Source: a virus. From it: a DNA stretch of 35,290 bases. The translations under genes were made by a program, and so were the position numbers. The stretch lies in the IMG/VR virus record IMGVR_UViG_3300042516_002937, positions 1 through 35,290 of that record, one strand, 5' to 3'. Under the pieces are notes generated by a model. It was not told the origin of the DNA. It ran no database searches and worked only from the letters and a program-made list of their open reading frames with translations. Below, in pieces: positions 24,068 through 31,495 of the stretch. Position 1 is the stretch's first letter; each line of letters begins with the position of its first letter.

Positions 24068-24288
24068 TGGAACGGGACTCCTTCAGTTTTGGGCTACCCC
24101 CACGGGGGGGGTCTGGCTTAATGTGCATATGCCTGCCGACAGCCCGCCCCCCGGCCGCGCGAAGACCGGGGGGGGTGGGCGGGGGTGGGGGTCCAAGAGG
24201 CCCCGCACCCCTGCCAGCGCCGGACATCCCCCTCGCTTGGGCGGATCGGCCCGGTTGCCGCCTAATATCAATTATGGAAAGTTGCACG
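24068..24288. other. terS-terL intergenic region with G-quadruplex-like tract and inverted repeats
   Basis: The plus strand has G8-T-G3-C-G5-T-G5 at 24168-24191, enough for a G-quadruplex. CCCCC (24097-24101) faces GGGGGGGG (24104-24111) across two bases. CCCGCCCCCCGG near 24133-24144 is nearly complementary to the G-tract, allowing a large hairpin. No gene is evident. Location beside terminase genes makes it a candidate packaging recognition or cutting region, or an expression brake between the two subunits; neither is proven. Confidence 0.5.
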
Positions 24289-24873
24289 CTAAGTCTTTGA
24301 TTTGGCGCGATTGTTGGTCGCGTCGCTCACGGACTCGCTTCCTATAAATTTGGGCTGCGCGTCCGCATCATCGGGCACGTCGAAAACTCGATTTCCCTCT
24401 AGCGTCCGCTTGCGGATGCGCTCAGACGCCAGCCGCAGTGCCTCGACGTAGCTTTCGCCGGCTTCCACGCGATGCTCGACCCTATCGCCGTAGATGCGCG
24501 GCGCGATCTTGCCGACAAACCACCGCCGCGCGTCGAACTTCAGCCGAGCAAGCTGGGCATCGCCGGTCGCCCGCTCCGCCTCGTTCACCGCCCGCTCGGC
24601 AATGGCATGCGCCTGCAATTCCCGAGCGCGCGTGTAAGGTACCACCCACCTCTCTATCAAGAACATCTGCTGCATAGTCGTGTATCCCGGCATATCCGGC
24701 ATCGCCGCGATTTCAAGAACAAGATGCCCCTTGGATATCAGTTCTAAAATTTTGGGCATGTATACATCGGGATCATACTTTACCACGCGCCCGTCGCTCG
24801 CTTTCTTTTCCAGCGGCGGCATCGTGACTTCATTTTTATATGGCTCGCCGATTTTGACGCCTCGCCTTGCCAT
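24289..24873 (-). CDS. terS: Terminase small subunit (194 aa)
   Basis: The product resembles Sf6/P22-type small terminases: VVKYDPDVYMPKILELISKG (helical entry), GHLVLEIAAMPDMPGYTTMQ (HTH), VPYTRARELQAHAIAERAVN, then ARLKFDARRWFVGKIAPRIY followed by GDRVEHRVE. The last pattern (KFDARRWFVGKIAPRIYGDRV) is a strong signature of this family. It forms a ring that selects phage DNA for TerL. ATG 24873 overlaps the upstream stop (TGATG). Its codon use and lower GC around 24750-24850 differ slightly from neighbours. Confidence 0.88.
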   Translation of the reverse strand: MARRGVKIGEPYKNEVTMPPLEKKASDGRVVKYDPDVYMPKILELISKGHLVLEIAAMPDMPGYTTMQQMFLIERWVVPYTRARELQAHAIAERAVNEAERATGDAQLARLKFDARRWFVGKIAPRIYGDRVEHRVEAGESYVEALRLASERIRKRTLEGNRVFDVPDDADAQPKFIGSESVSDATNNRAKSKT

Positions 24874-25394
24874 CACGCCAACCCATAATGCTCAGCCAGC
24901 ACGTCCAGCGCCGCCAGGAGGTAGCCGCTGGCTTTCGCCGGCTGCCACCCCCTCGCCTGCCCGAACGCTTCAGCTGTGTGGTTTTGAAGAAGGCAGCACT
25001 CGGCCACCTCACGAAGCGGCCCGAGCGCATCTGTCGCCGCCGCATGCTCGCGGGCCGCGTGCAGCCGGTAGATCGGCACCGCGCTCGGCCCATAGCCAGG
25101 CGTGCGCCCAGCATCAGCGCCAAGCGTCGAGGTCGAGCGCGGAAGGCTCCGCTCCCAATCGCCGCGATACCGCATAGCCGCCGCATACTGATTGCCGTTG
25201 ATCGCCCCGGTCCGAAGCATGCTGTCCGGCGCCCAAGCCCTGCGCGCCCGGCGTATGGTCCGGCTGGGCGCATCGGGATCGCCGGCATCCAACACCACCA
25301 CTTCGCCGCGGGCGATTTGCTCCGCTGGTCCGTGGTCGAAGGACGGCCCAGGCTCCTGCCGCTTCACGCGGCGCTTTCTGACTGCTGCCGCCAT
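24873..25394 (-). CDS. DUF6456-like regulatory protein (173 aa)
   Basis: The N-terminus is basic (AAAVRKRRVKRQEPGPSFDH). The middle has MLRTGAINGNQYAAAMRYRG DW and the C-terminus LGPLREVAECCLLQNHTAEA then FGQARGWQPAKASGYLLAAL DVLAEHYG (given in pieces). The order 'ring or DNA-contact region, then helical HTH-like end finishing with HYG' is what I recall for DUF6456 proteins in alphaproteobacterial phages, where they precede terminase genes. It may regulate late transcription. Assignment is moderately sure. Confidence 0.6.
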   Translation of the reverse strand: MAAAVRKRRVKRQEPGPSFDHGPAEQIARGEVVVLDAGDPDAPSRTIRRARRAWAPDSMLRTGAINGNQYAAAMRYRGDWERSLPRSTSTLGADAGRTPGYGPSAVPIYRLHAAREHAAATDALGPLREVAECCLLQNHTAEAFGQARGWQPAKASGYLLAALDVLAEHYGLA

Positions 25395-25600
25395 CAGCCG
25401 CCCCGAAACTCTAAGCCAGTCGCCTCGCGGGCGGGATGCGTCTCCGCCAGCTCGTCGGCCGCCATTTCCAGCGTCGCTGCATTGCTCATGGCGTAGGTGC
25501 AGCCCTTCGCCCGCTGGCGGATACGGGACGCCATCGCCCGGAGGAACACGGCAGCATCAGCCACCCCCTCCCGCCATGCTGCGCGTTCGGTCGGCGTCAT
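25394..25600 (-). CDS. Small helical hypothetical protein (68 aa)
   Basis: The start ATG 25600 forms an ATGA overlap with the preceding 43-aa gene and has GAGGTG five bases upstream; a GTG two codons earlier is an alternative. The product (MTPTERAAWREGVADAAVFL, RAMASRIRQRAKGC, then NAATLEMAADELAE) is mostly alpha with no recognised motif. It resembles small phage proteins of replication or late-regulation clusters. The stop overlaps the next start (TGATG). Confidence 0.6.
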   Translation of the reverse strand: MTPTERAAWREGVADAAVFLRAMASRIRQRAKGCTYAMSNAATLEMAADELAETHPAREATGLEFRGG

Positions 25601-25728
25601 CGCCACACCTCGGGCGGCACATTGTCATTAGAAGCCTCCAGGAAGCCCGTACGCGCGTTTTCCACGCTCTCCGCACCACCCCTAGCCAGAAGCTCCGCAA
25701 TCGGCCTCCACGGCCATCCTAGAGTCAT
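25597..25728 (-). CDS. Very small protein (43 aa) bridging two genes by ATGA overlaps
   Basis: ATG 25728 overlaps the upstream stop (ATGA), and its TGA (25599-25597) overlaps the next start in the same way, so this short frame exactly fills the space between two real genes. GGGAGGC occurs nine bases upstream. The product begins MTLGWPWRPIAELLARGGAE and ends NDNVPPEVWR. Family unknown. The exact coupling at both ends is the main evidence. Confidence 0.6.
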   Translation of the reverse strand: MTLGWPWRPIAELLARGGAESVENARTGFLEASNDNVPPEVWR

Positions 25729-26273
25729 TGCCGCGCCTCCCACCCCGCAGGCTTATCCCCTGCGCCCCATGCCCCGAACGGGATGTCATCGTCGGGCATC
25801 TTCCCCACCGGACGCGGCTGCGGGCGGCCCATGATCTCCGCGCCGGGCCAGGTGTCCTTGATGTCGCCAACCAGCGGGATCGCGGCGATCAGCTTCGCGA
25901 TCTCCGCCACCGTCCAGACGCTGTAGTGCTGCCGCCCGTCCTGCTTGGCGCGGACTTCCAGCGCCTGCTTGTGGTCGCCATCCAGCGCCACCGCGAACAC
26001 GCGCCCCTTTTCCCACTCGGCTTCCGCCACCGGCCCCGGCAGCGGCGCATGGCCTCTCGCCGTCGCCTCCGCCTCAAGGGCGGCCCAGCCACGGGCCAGC
26101 GACGCGCGCACTGCTTCCCACGTCTGCCCTGCCGGCGGCCAATCGCTTTCGAGCAGCGCCAGCGCCGTGGCCCACTTCGTCGCCGTCTCTGGTGACACCA
26201 GCCGGGGCAAGCGCCCCAAGCCCCATCGCCGTTCGTAGCTGCTGGCGATGGCGTCGAGTTCTTCGGGGGTCAT
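25725..26273 (-). CDS. Hypothetical protein, first gene of the late leftward block (182 aa)
   Basis: ATG 26273 has AGAGG seven bases upstream. The product starts MTPEELDAIASSYERRWGLG, with WPPAGQTWEAVRASLARGWA, then a region EWEKGRVFAVALDGDHKQAL EVR, a helix WTVAEIAKLIAAIPLVGDIK and an acidic Pro-rich end (PDDDIPFGAWG). I do not recognise it. DDDIPF lies internally and resembles an SSB C-terminal tip, but it is not terminal here. It follows directly after the repeat region 26301-26463. Confidence 0.6.
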   Translation of the reverse strand: MTPEELDAIASSYERRWGLGRLPRLVSPETATKWATALALLESDWPPAGQTWEAVRASLARGWAALEAEATARGHAPLPGPVAEAEWEKGRVFAVALDGDHKQALEVRAKQDGRQHYSVWTVAEIAKLIAAIPLVGDIKDTWPGAEIMGRPQPRPVGKMPDDDIPFGAWGAGDKPAGWEARQ

Positions 26274-26300
26274 CGCCGTGCCTCTCTGCATGAGACACGG

Positions 26301-26463
26301 GTCTGCGTCGGGTCGCCAAAGTTACCCGCCATCTCGCACCGCGTGCGTCGGGTCTGCGACGGATGCAGACCGACGCGCGGGTGCGACGGGTAACTATAGT
26401 CGAAAAAAGAACCGACGCAGCTTTTTTGCGTCGGGTCTGCGACGGTTCTCGCGTCGGGTCTGC
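26301..26463. repeat. Iteron-like repeat cluster GCGTCGGGTC(TGCGACGG)
   Basis: Direct copies of GCGTCGGGTC start at 26305, 26345, 26428 and 26451. Those at 26345-26362 and 26428-26445 extend to the identical 18-mer GCGTCGGGTCTGCGACGG. Inverted relatives lie at 26365-26376 (GCAGACCGACGC) and 26411-26420. The cluster lies beside the primase-helicase gene and between the two leftward blocks, suggesting a replication origin or regulator-binding region. The 3' end of the primase gene overlaps none of it; its stop is at 26466-26464. Confidence 0.6.
26403..26448 (-). terminator. Terminator-like hairpin after the primase-helicase gene
   Basis: On the minus strand GAACCGTCGCAG (26448-26437) pairs with CTGCGTCGGTTC (26420-26409) except for one central mismatch, followed at once by six T (26408-26403). 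It would end the leftward early transcript. Alternative pairing inside the loop (CCGACGCA with TGCGTCGG) suggests it could switch structures. Confidence 0.65.
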
Positions 26464-28617
26464 TCATGGCGTTTCCCCCTGTTTTTGGCGTCTCATTTCC
26501 GAGACTGAGGAGAGATTGACGACGAAAGCCTTGCGGGGATGGCCGCGCCTCGGACCCTCCCGGACCTCCACGCTGACGGTGCCGGACTTGATCCAAGCGG
26601 CCAGGATGGCGTCGGCCTGGGCGTCGGTGAGGCCGTGCTTTTCAGTCAGGATGCGTCCGCCCCAATCGTCGCGGGTCTGCTTGGCGACAGCCCAAGCGTG
26701 CCCGCCAGGCGTGCCCGCGTGCATGATGTCCAACGCGGCGATGCAGTCGGTCATGGACAGCCCGGCGAAGGGGCTCGGCGGCGCCCAGGGGAGGCAGGCG
26801 GCGACTTCCTCCCCATTGGCCAGCGGGTAGCCTGCCAGCCGCCACCACTCGGCTTCCTGGGCGATGGCGTAGTTCGACTTCGCCCCATCAATCCTAAAGT
26901 GCCGGCGCCGATGTTCGGGCGGGATGCCGAACCGCTCGGCGTCTGCCTCGGACATGCTGGTCAGGGTCAGCAGGACGCGAACGGCGCCTGTGATGGCGCT
27001 GGCGCCTCTGAGGCGGTCCATGTCGCCGGGTGCGTTGTTGCCCTTGCGGTCATGGTGCAGCAGCAGCACCGCGATATTGAGCCGCTTGGCGAGGCCCCGG
27101 AATGCCGCCACCACCGCCCGCATGGCGGTGTTGTCGTTCTCTTCGGCGTTGTGCAGCTCGGCCAGCGGGTCGCAGACCAGCACGTCCGCGCCGCTCTCCC
27201 GGCACAGCGCCTCTAGGGCTTCCATTGCCGCGGTCGGCGTGATGTGCCCGGTGTCCGGGTGCCGTTCGAAGAGGGTGCCGATGCTCTCCGGGCCGCACCG
27301 GATGACTTGGCCCGCAACGTCTGCCGGCGTCCTGCCGGACGCGCGGAGGGCGGCGCTGTAGCGGCGGCGCTGTTCCAGCTCGTCGTCTTCGACGTTGTAG
27401 TTAACCACCCGCATCGCGCCGGTCGGGCGGAACTCGCCAACGGCTTGGCCGGTGGCCAGCGCGATGGTCCAGCAGACCACCAGCGAAGACTTACCGCCCG
27501 ATCCCTGACCGCTGAGCGCCGAGACTGCCCCGCGCATGAGGTAGCCAGGCGCCAGCCAGGGGCGCTTCGGGATGGCGTCTTCGGTCCATTCCTCGGCGTC
27601 GATCCAGATTGCGGGCTTCGCTGCTTTCGGTGTCCCCGGTGTCCCCGGAGCCCCAATGGCGTCGCTGATGATCTCCCCCGTCTCCGGGTCATAGGTGAGG
27701 CCGGCCAGTGTGGCGGCGGTGCTGGCCTCGGGCGCCTGCGGCGCGATGCCGAAGCCTCGGATGGCGCCGGCCTGGATGCGGCCCAGCGTATAGCGAACCT
27801 TCGCCCGAAACTCAGGCTCGCCCCTGCCGGCGCGGGAGAAGTCCACCTTGGCGGCGTATTGCGGCCACGCAGCCTCGAAAAGCTCGGCCTCGTCCGGCAG
27901 GCGCCCCAGGCGGTCCCGGAGGTCCCGGCAGACGGCGAGGATGGTGTCTCGCATGTATTGCTCGCGGCCGTCCGTGACGCGCTCGGCTGCCGGCAGGCCA
28001 AGCGGCCCGGCGGCCTGCACCCGGACCACCTCGCCGGGCTGGCCTGGGAGCTGCGGGGCGTCGCCGCAGATCAGGTCCACCAGCCACGCCGGGCAGTCGG
28101 CAACCGGCGTCTCTTCCGGGTGTGCGTCCACATCCCAAGCGTATTCCCGCCCGTTGGCGTGGACGGACGGCGTGGCGACGATGAAGCCGCCATCGCCGCG
28201 GACATCCATGCCGGGCCGGACGGACTTGCGGGTCGGGACGTAGCGGCCTGGGTGCAGCAGCACGACATGCACGCCGCCGCCCGGCGTGAACTGGCGCACG
28301 GACTGCGGCAGCCCCCGTGCGTCCAGTTCCGCCAGGGTTTCGAGGCCCCCGGAGGCGGCGTCAAAATCGAGGACGATGGTGGCGCTCCGCCCGCCTTGGA
28401 TCAGCCCGACGCCGAAGGTCGGGTTATCCGCAAACCACGCAATGATCTGCGCGTGGTCGGCCGGCAGCGTTTGGAACCTGGCCCAGCGTTCAGCCGGGAT
28501 TTTCTCGCCGCGTCGGACAGGCACCACGGACCACCCGAGCGAGGCGTAGAACAGCGCCCACTCAAGCGGCGTCTGCGGGCTTCGGCGCAGCGGTGGCGGC
28601 AGCGGCTCGCTCATCAT
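26464..28617 (-). CDS. Bifunctional primase-polymerase / RecA-fold helicase (717 aa)
   Basis: The N-terminal AEP prim-pol domain (about 15-185) has VLDFDA with the DxD metal site at 84-86, GGGVHVV (about 113) and MDVRGDGGFIVATPSVH. A linker carries a PriCT-like helical part. The C-terminal ATPase domain has Walker A GQGSGGKSS at 370-378, Walker B VLVCDP at 479-484 and the sensor HHDRKG at 521-526, then a helical/winged end. Such fusions prime and unwind phage DNA at the fork. ATG 28617 overlaps the stop of a 23-aa ORF. It is the last gene of the early leftward operon; the adjacent repeats may be its origin. Confidence 0.9.
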   Translation of the reverse strand: MMSEPLPPPLRRSPQTPLEWALFYASLGWSVVPVRRGEKIPAERWARFQTLPADHAQIIAWFADNPTFGVGLIQGGRSATIVLDFDAASGGLETLAELDARGLPQSVRQFTPGGGVHVVLLHPGRYVPTRKSVRPGMDVRGDGGFIVATPSVHANGREYAWDVDAHPEETPVADCPAWLVDLICGDAPQLPGQPGEVVRVQAAGPLGLPAAERVTDGREQYMRDTILAVCRDLRDRLGRLPDEAELFEAAWPQYAAKVDFSRAGRGEPEFRAKVRYTLGRIQAGAIRGFGIAPQAPEASTAATLAGLTYDPETGEIISDAIGAPGTPGTPKAAKPAIWIDAEEWTEDAIPKRPWLAPGYLMRGAVSALSGQGSGGKSSLVVCWTIALATGQAVGEFRPTGAMRVVNYNVEDDELEQRRRYSAALRASGRTPADVAGQVIRCGPESIGTLFERHPDTGHITPTAAMEALEALCRESGADVLVCDPLAELHNAEENDNTAMRAVVAAFRGLAKRLNIAVLLLHHDRKGNNAPGDMDRLRGASAITGAVRVLLTLTSMSEADAERFGIPPEHRRRHFRIDGAKSNYAIAQEAEWWRLAGYPLANGEEVAACLPWAPPSPFAGLSMTDCIAALDIMHAGTPGGHAWAVAKQTRDDWGGRILTEKHGLTDAQADAILAAWIKSGTVSVEVREGPRRGHPRKAFVVNLSSVSEMRRQKQGETP

Positions 28618-28685
28618 GCGGCCCCCGCCACACGAAGCCGTGCCTTGCCTATCGTTACGTCCTCCCGCTTTATCTCGTCCGCCAT
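28614..28685 (-). CDS. Tiny ORF (23 aa) before the primase-helicase gene
   Basis: ATG 28685 follows a G-rich site (GGGGGATGAC) and its TGA overlaps the primase ATG (ATGATGA). The product begins MADEIKREDVTIGKARLRVA. Charge pattern and coupling fit a real mini-protein or a leader peptide that couples translation. No family known; low confidence. Confidence 0.4.
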   Translation of the reverse strand: MADEIKREDVTIGKARLRVAGAA

Positions 28686-28717
28686 GTCATCCCCCGTTTT
28701 GGCGGTTTGGCTGGTGT

Positions 28718-28758
28718 GGCGGGGTGCGTCCGGCCTGCGAAACTGAGCGCACCCCGCC
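28718..28758 (-). other. 11-bp inverted repeat between SSB-like gene and primase leader
   Basis: GGCGGGGTGCG (28718-28728) and CGCACCCCGCC (28748-28758) are perfect complements separated by 19 nt. There is no T-run after it on the minus strand, so it is not a usual terminator. It may be an mRNA processing or stability element between the two genes. Confidence 0.5.
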
Positions 28759-28764
28759 GGCTCC

Positions 28765-29481
28765 TCAGAACGGCAAGTCTGCTGCGGCCTGGGCCTTCGG
28801 CGCGGGCGGCGGGACGTGGTTCGGAGGAGGCGCAGACGGCGCGGGTGCGGCGGCCACTGCGGGCTGGCTACCGGCGGCCGGGGGCGGCACGGCGCGGTCG
28901 CCAAGCGCGGCCGGGCGGTCCACCCACTGCGCGATGGTGAAAACTGGCGCGTAGAACTTCGAAGACCCGCGCGGCGTCTGCACCTCGACCACCCGCGTCG
29001 TGATGTTGACCACCGGGACCTGGCCGGCGGCGGCTTCTGGGGCCGCGCAGAAGGCGGTCCAGCACTCTTCGACGCCGCCCATCACGGTCTTTGCCGAGCT
29101 GCCGAAGAAGCGCGGTTCGCCGTCGCCGAAGGTCTTGGCCGACATGACCTTGATGCGAAAGGACGGCGAGAAAGCCGGCTTGTCCTTGCCGTTGTCGTCC
29201 TTGACCGTCTCAATCGGCCTCGGCGGGAACGGCTGGCCCATCGGCACCAGCATGAACACGGGCGGCGAAGCGATCTTGGAATAGCCGACATGGAGGCTGC
29301 CGAAGTCCATCAGCAGGCTTTGCGCCTTGAAGGGCTCCGTCTCTTGGTTTTCGAAGCGCCCGCCCACGTTCACGCGGTTGACGGTCTTCCAGAAGCCGGA
29401 CCGCGCGTCGAACTGGATGCGGCCAAGAAACTCGGTGTCGGCGCTGGCGCCGCTTTCTGATCCTGGGATGCCGAAGGCCAT
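28765..29481 (-). CDS. Putative single-stranded DNA-binding replication protein (238 aa)
   Basis: ATG 29481 has GAGGAAAG upstream. The folded part (about 1-190) has the beta-rich text LGRIQFDARSGFWKTVNRVN, ETEPFKAQSLLMDFGSLHVG, FSPSFRIKVMSAKTFGDGEP RFFGSSAKTV, QVPVVNITTRVVEVQTPRGS (given in pieces) and FYAPVFTIAQWVDRP. The last 50 residues are Pro/Ala-rich and finish in ADLPF, like the D-x-x-P-F tip through which SSB proteins recruit partners. The neighbours are a nuclease, a resolvase and a primase. I infer an SSB-type role; the OB fold itself is not proven by motif. Confidence 0.6.
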   Translation of the reverse strand: MAFGIPGSESGASADTEFLGRIQFDARSGFWKTVNRVNVGGRFENQETEPFKAQSLLMDFGSLHVGYSKIASPPVFMLVPMGQPFPPRPIETVKDDNGKDKPAFSPSFRIKVMSAKTFGDGEPRFFGSSAKTVMGGVEECWTAFCAAPEAAAGQVPVVNITTRVVEVQTPRGSSKFYAPVFTIAQWVDRPAALGDRAVPPPAAGSQPAVAAAPAPSAPPPNHVPPPAPKAQAAADLPF

Positions 29482-29539
29482 CGCTTTCTTTCCTCTTGCG
29501 CCGGCTGTTGAAAGGGCCGCCGGTCTGCGCCCTGACGGG

Positions 29540-30289
29540 TCAGAGCCCGTAGGTTTCCCGCACCAGGGCGCGGGTTGTGGGGTCCGAGAAATAGAAACTC
29601 TCGGTATCGGGGACGACGATGGCGGCGAGTTCGTGCGGGTCATTGCTGACCGACAGAAACCGCTCCATGCGCTTGGCGATGTTGGTGATGGCGGCAATCT
29701 GCTCGGCCGCGTTGTCGAGCCGATAGACGCCGATCTTCGCGGGCGTGCAGTAGGCAACGCGCGCCTCGCGGTTGGTGTTGTGGACGTACAGCGCGACCTG
29801 GCGCGCGTGCGCGGTGCTGATTTCGCTGTTCAGGCGAAGCTGCGTCTTGATGTCGAGCGTCAGCCCGTGCGCGGTCCATCCCAAGTCAGCGAACCCCAGG
29901 AAGGGCACCGGCACATCCGGCAGCGTGACCTCGATGCGCTTCTGCACCTCGTCCGGGATGCCGTACTGCCGCAGCTCGGCTAGCCCCGTAGCGACGATGC
30001 TGGGCAGGGCTTCGCGTTCCTTGGCGCGCTTCGGATCGCCGGATAGCGCGGTGAGTTGGTCGAACTGCTGAACGGCGATCTCCTGGCACTCGGCCAGTTC
30101 GGCGGCCGGGTTCAGCAGCCCATGCACGATGCCGCTTTCTGCCGCCGTACCGCGATGCGCTGCGCAGCCGACCGGGCCGCGGCGCTTCAGCAGCTTTTCC
30201 ATGACAAAGGCCGCCGGCTGCGCGGCAAACAGGTTGATCGTGCTGGCCGACAGGTGGCCGATGCCGTGGCGGGCGAAGGCGTTGGTCAT
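29540..30289 (-). CDS. PD-(D/E)XK nuclease, Cas4/RecB-like (249 aa)
   Basis: The start ATG 30289 overlaps the RuvC-like stop (ATGA). N-terminus: GHLSASTINLFAAQPAAFVM EKLL, as in the PDDEXK_1 group (LSASxIxxFxxCP). The active site shows VPFLGFADLGWTAHGLTLDI K, with D in GFADL and D-I-K in LTLDIKT, followed by RQVALYV. It lacks an obvious Cys cluster for iron-sulfur binding. It is probably a recombination-type exonuclease working with the SSB-like protein and the resolvase. Confidence 0.8.
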   Translation of the reverse strand: MTNAFARHGIGHLSASTINLFAAQPAAFVMEKLLKRRGPVGCAAHRGTAAESGIVHGLLNPAAELAECQEIAVQQFDQLTALSGDPKRAKEREALPSIVATGLAELRQYGIPDEVQKRIEVTLPDVPVPFLGFADLGWTAHGLTLDIKTQLRLNSEISTAHARQVALYVHNTNREARVAYCTPAKIGVYRLDNAAEQIAAITNIAKRMERFLSVSNDPHELAAIVVPDTESFYFSDPTTRALVRETYGL

Positions 30290-30753
30290 GCCGCACCTCG
30301 CAGCGTTTGCGCGCCATACAGGCCAATAAGCGAGGCTTCCGCCCGCCCGTCGTCCTTCACGCGCGCGAACGTCCCAGCTAGCCCAGGCCAAAGCTGCGAG
30401 GCGCGCAGGCGGGCGGCAGACTTGTCGGCAGGAACGCGCAGCGCCGCCTTCCACTTGGCTGGCGTCACCAGCGTGACCGGCACCCCGAGCGCCGCCAGCA
30501 CGCCCTCGATCTGACCGTAGCCGCGACCGAAATTGAACGAGCTGGCGACGCCTGCGCCTGGCCGGGACGCGACGCGCTCGACAAAGGCGTGCGTGGCGGG
30601 CCGCTCGCGCAGCATGTCCGCCAGCGCGGCCGGCATCAGCTCGGACTTGCCGTTGGCCTTCGCGACGGGCAGATCGCGGACCTCGATCAGCCGGCCTTCG
30701 TCGTCCAGCCAAGCGATTGCGCCAGACAAGCCTGGGTCTATGCCCGCCAGCAT
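30286..30753 (-). CDS. RuvC-like Holliday-junction resolvase (155 aa)
   Basis: N-terminal MLAGIDPGLSGAIAWLDDEG carries the first catalytic Asp (GIDPG). HAFVERVASRPGAGVASSFN provides E (FVERV). FGRGYGQIEGVLAALGVPVT, TPAKWKAAL, then ARVKDDGRAEASLIGLYG provides the C-terminal acidic pair (KDDGRAEA). This is the standard RuvC/phage resolvase motif order. It resolves recombination intermediates or debranches DNA before packaging. ATG 30753 overlaps the Myb-like gene stop (TGATG). Confidence 0.88.
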   Translation of the reverse strand: MLAGIDPGLSGAIAWLDDEGRLIEVRDLPVAKANGKSELMPAALADMLRERPATHAFVERVASRPGAGVASSFNFGRGYGQIEGVLAALGVPVTLVTPAKWKAALRVPADKSAARLRASQLWPGLAGTFARVKDDGRAEASLIGLYGAQTLRGAA

Positions 30754-31286
30754 CACGCGCCACCCTTTGCGCGGCGGGCGCTTCCAAGGCGTCGCATGTC
30801 GTCTGCTATCTCGTCGGCGAGGCCGGGCGGCAGCTTCGCCGCCACCTGTGCCCACTTATGCGCCGCCGCTTTTTCGCTGTGCTTAACGGCGGCGGCAATC
30901 TCGCCGTAGGTCCGGCGTTCGATCTTCATCCGCAGCAACGTGCGGATTTCCTCGACCGACCAGCGGCGGGTTTGGGGAGCTAGCTTCAGCCGGTTGATAG
31001 CGAAATGCAGGCCCCAAATGGTGCGACCCAATGCCGCCGCGCACTCTTGCCGCGTGCGCCCTTCCGCGCGCAGCTCGGCCAGCCGCTCGATTTCCTCCCG
31101 CGTCCAAGAAAGCCCCCGGCTGGACGGCAGCCCAGCCGGGGCAGTTTTGCAGGGAGGAAACGAGGTGCCGGCGCATAGTGCCCCCGCCGGCTGGGGATGG
31201 GATGCGGCGGGGCGCGGCACGATGCCGCAGTGGGGGGAAGTCGCCCCGCCGCTACGCGCCGGGGACGGCGGCGCGATCTCGATCAC
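30753..31286 (-). CDS. Myb/SANT-like DNA-binding protein (177 aa)
   Basis: Two helical repeats are seen: SWTREEIERLAELRAEGRTR with QECAAALGRTIWGLHFAINR, and RWSVEEIRTLLRMKIERRTY with GEIAAAVKHSEKAAAHKW. Each begins with (R/S)W(T/S)-EEI, the SANT-type start. The first 55 residues are low-complexity, Pro-rich and contain Cys. GTG 31286 is the start (GTGA overlap with the upstream stop). It probably binds DNA in the early phase; exact role unknown. Confidence 0.7.
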   Translation of the reverse strand: MIEIAPPSPARSGGATSPHCGIVPRPAASHPQPAGALCAGTSFPPCKTAPAGLPSSRGLSWTREEIERLAELRAEGRTRQECAAALGRTIWGLHFAINRLKLAPQTRRWSVEEIRTLLRMKIERRTYGEIAAAVKHSEKAAAHKWAQVAAKLPPGLADEIADDMRRLGSARRAKGGA

Positions 31287-31495
31287 TTGGGCAGCCCGTT
31301 AACGAGTGTGGGCATGCGGACGGTCCAGCTAGTGTTCGGATGGCCCGGCTGCACCGGCACCACGTCAACGCGCACGTCATGGCCCGCCTTCGTCCAGGCA
31401 GCGCTGATCATGCCGGCGAGGACGTAAGCGCCCTCCTGCGTGGTGTAGTCTCGCAGCATCGCAGCGGGCGCCGAGCGGAACGGCGGAACCTTCAC
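31283..31495 (-). CDS. Hypothetical protein (70 aa)
   Basis: The product (MKVPPFRSAPAAMLRDYTTQ, EGAYVLAGMISAAWTKAGHD, VRVDVVPVQPGHPNTSWTVR then MPTLVNGLPK) looks like a compact alpha/beta protein. GTG at 31495 overlaps the upstream stop as GTGA, and its own stop overlaps the next GTG. I do not recognise the family; early-operon position suggests a small regulatory or takeover protein. Confidence 0.6.
   Translation of the reverse strand: MKVPPFRSAPAAMLRDYTTQEGAYVLAGMISAAWTKAGHDVRVDVVPVQPGHPNTSWTVRMPTLVNGLPK

Noticed and set aside
26301-26463. CRISPR array
   Set aside because: Repeats are 10-18 bp, irregularly spaced and partly inverted; there is no regular repeat-spacer pattern and no cas genes.
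27244-28746. 500-codon plus-strand frame opposite the primase-helicase
   Set aside because: Antisense to a gene with clear motifs; a product of high GC at third positions, with no recognisable domain.
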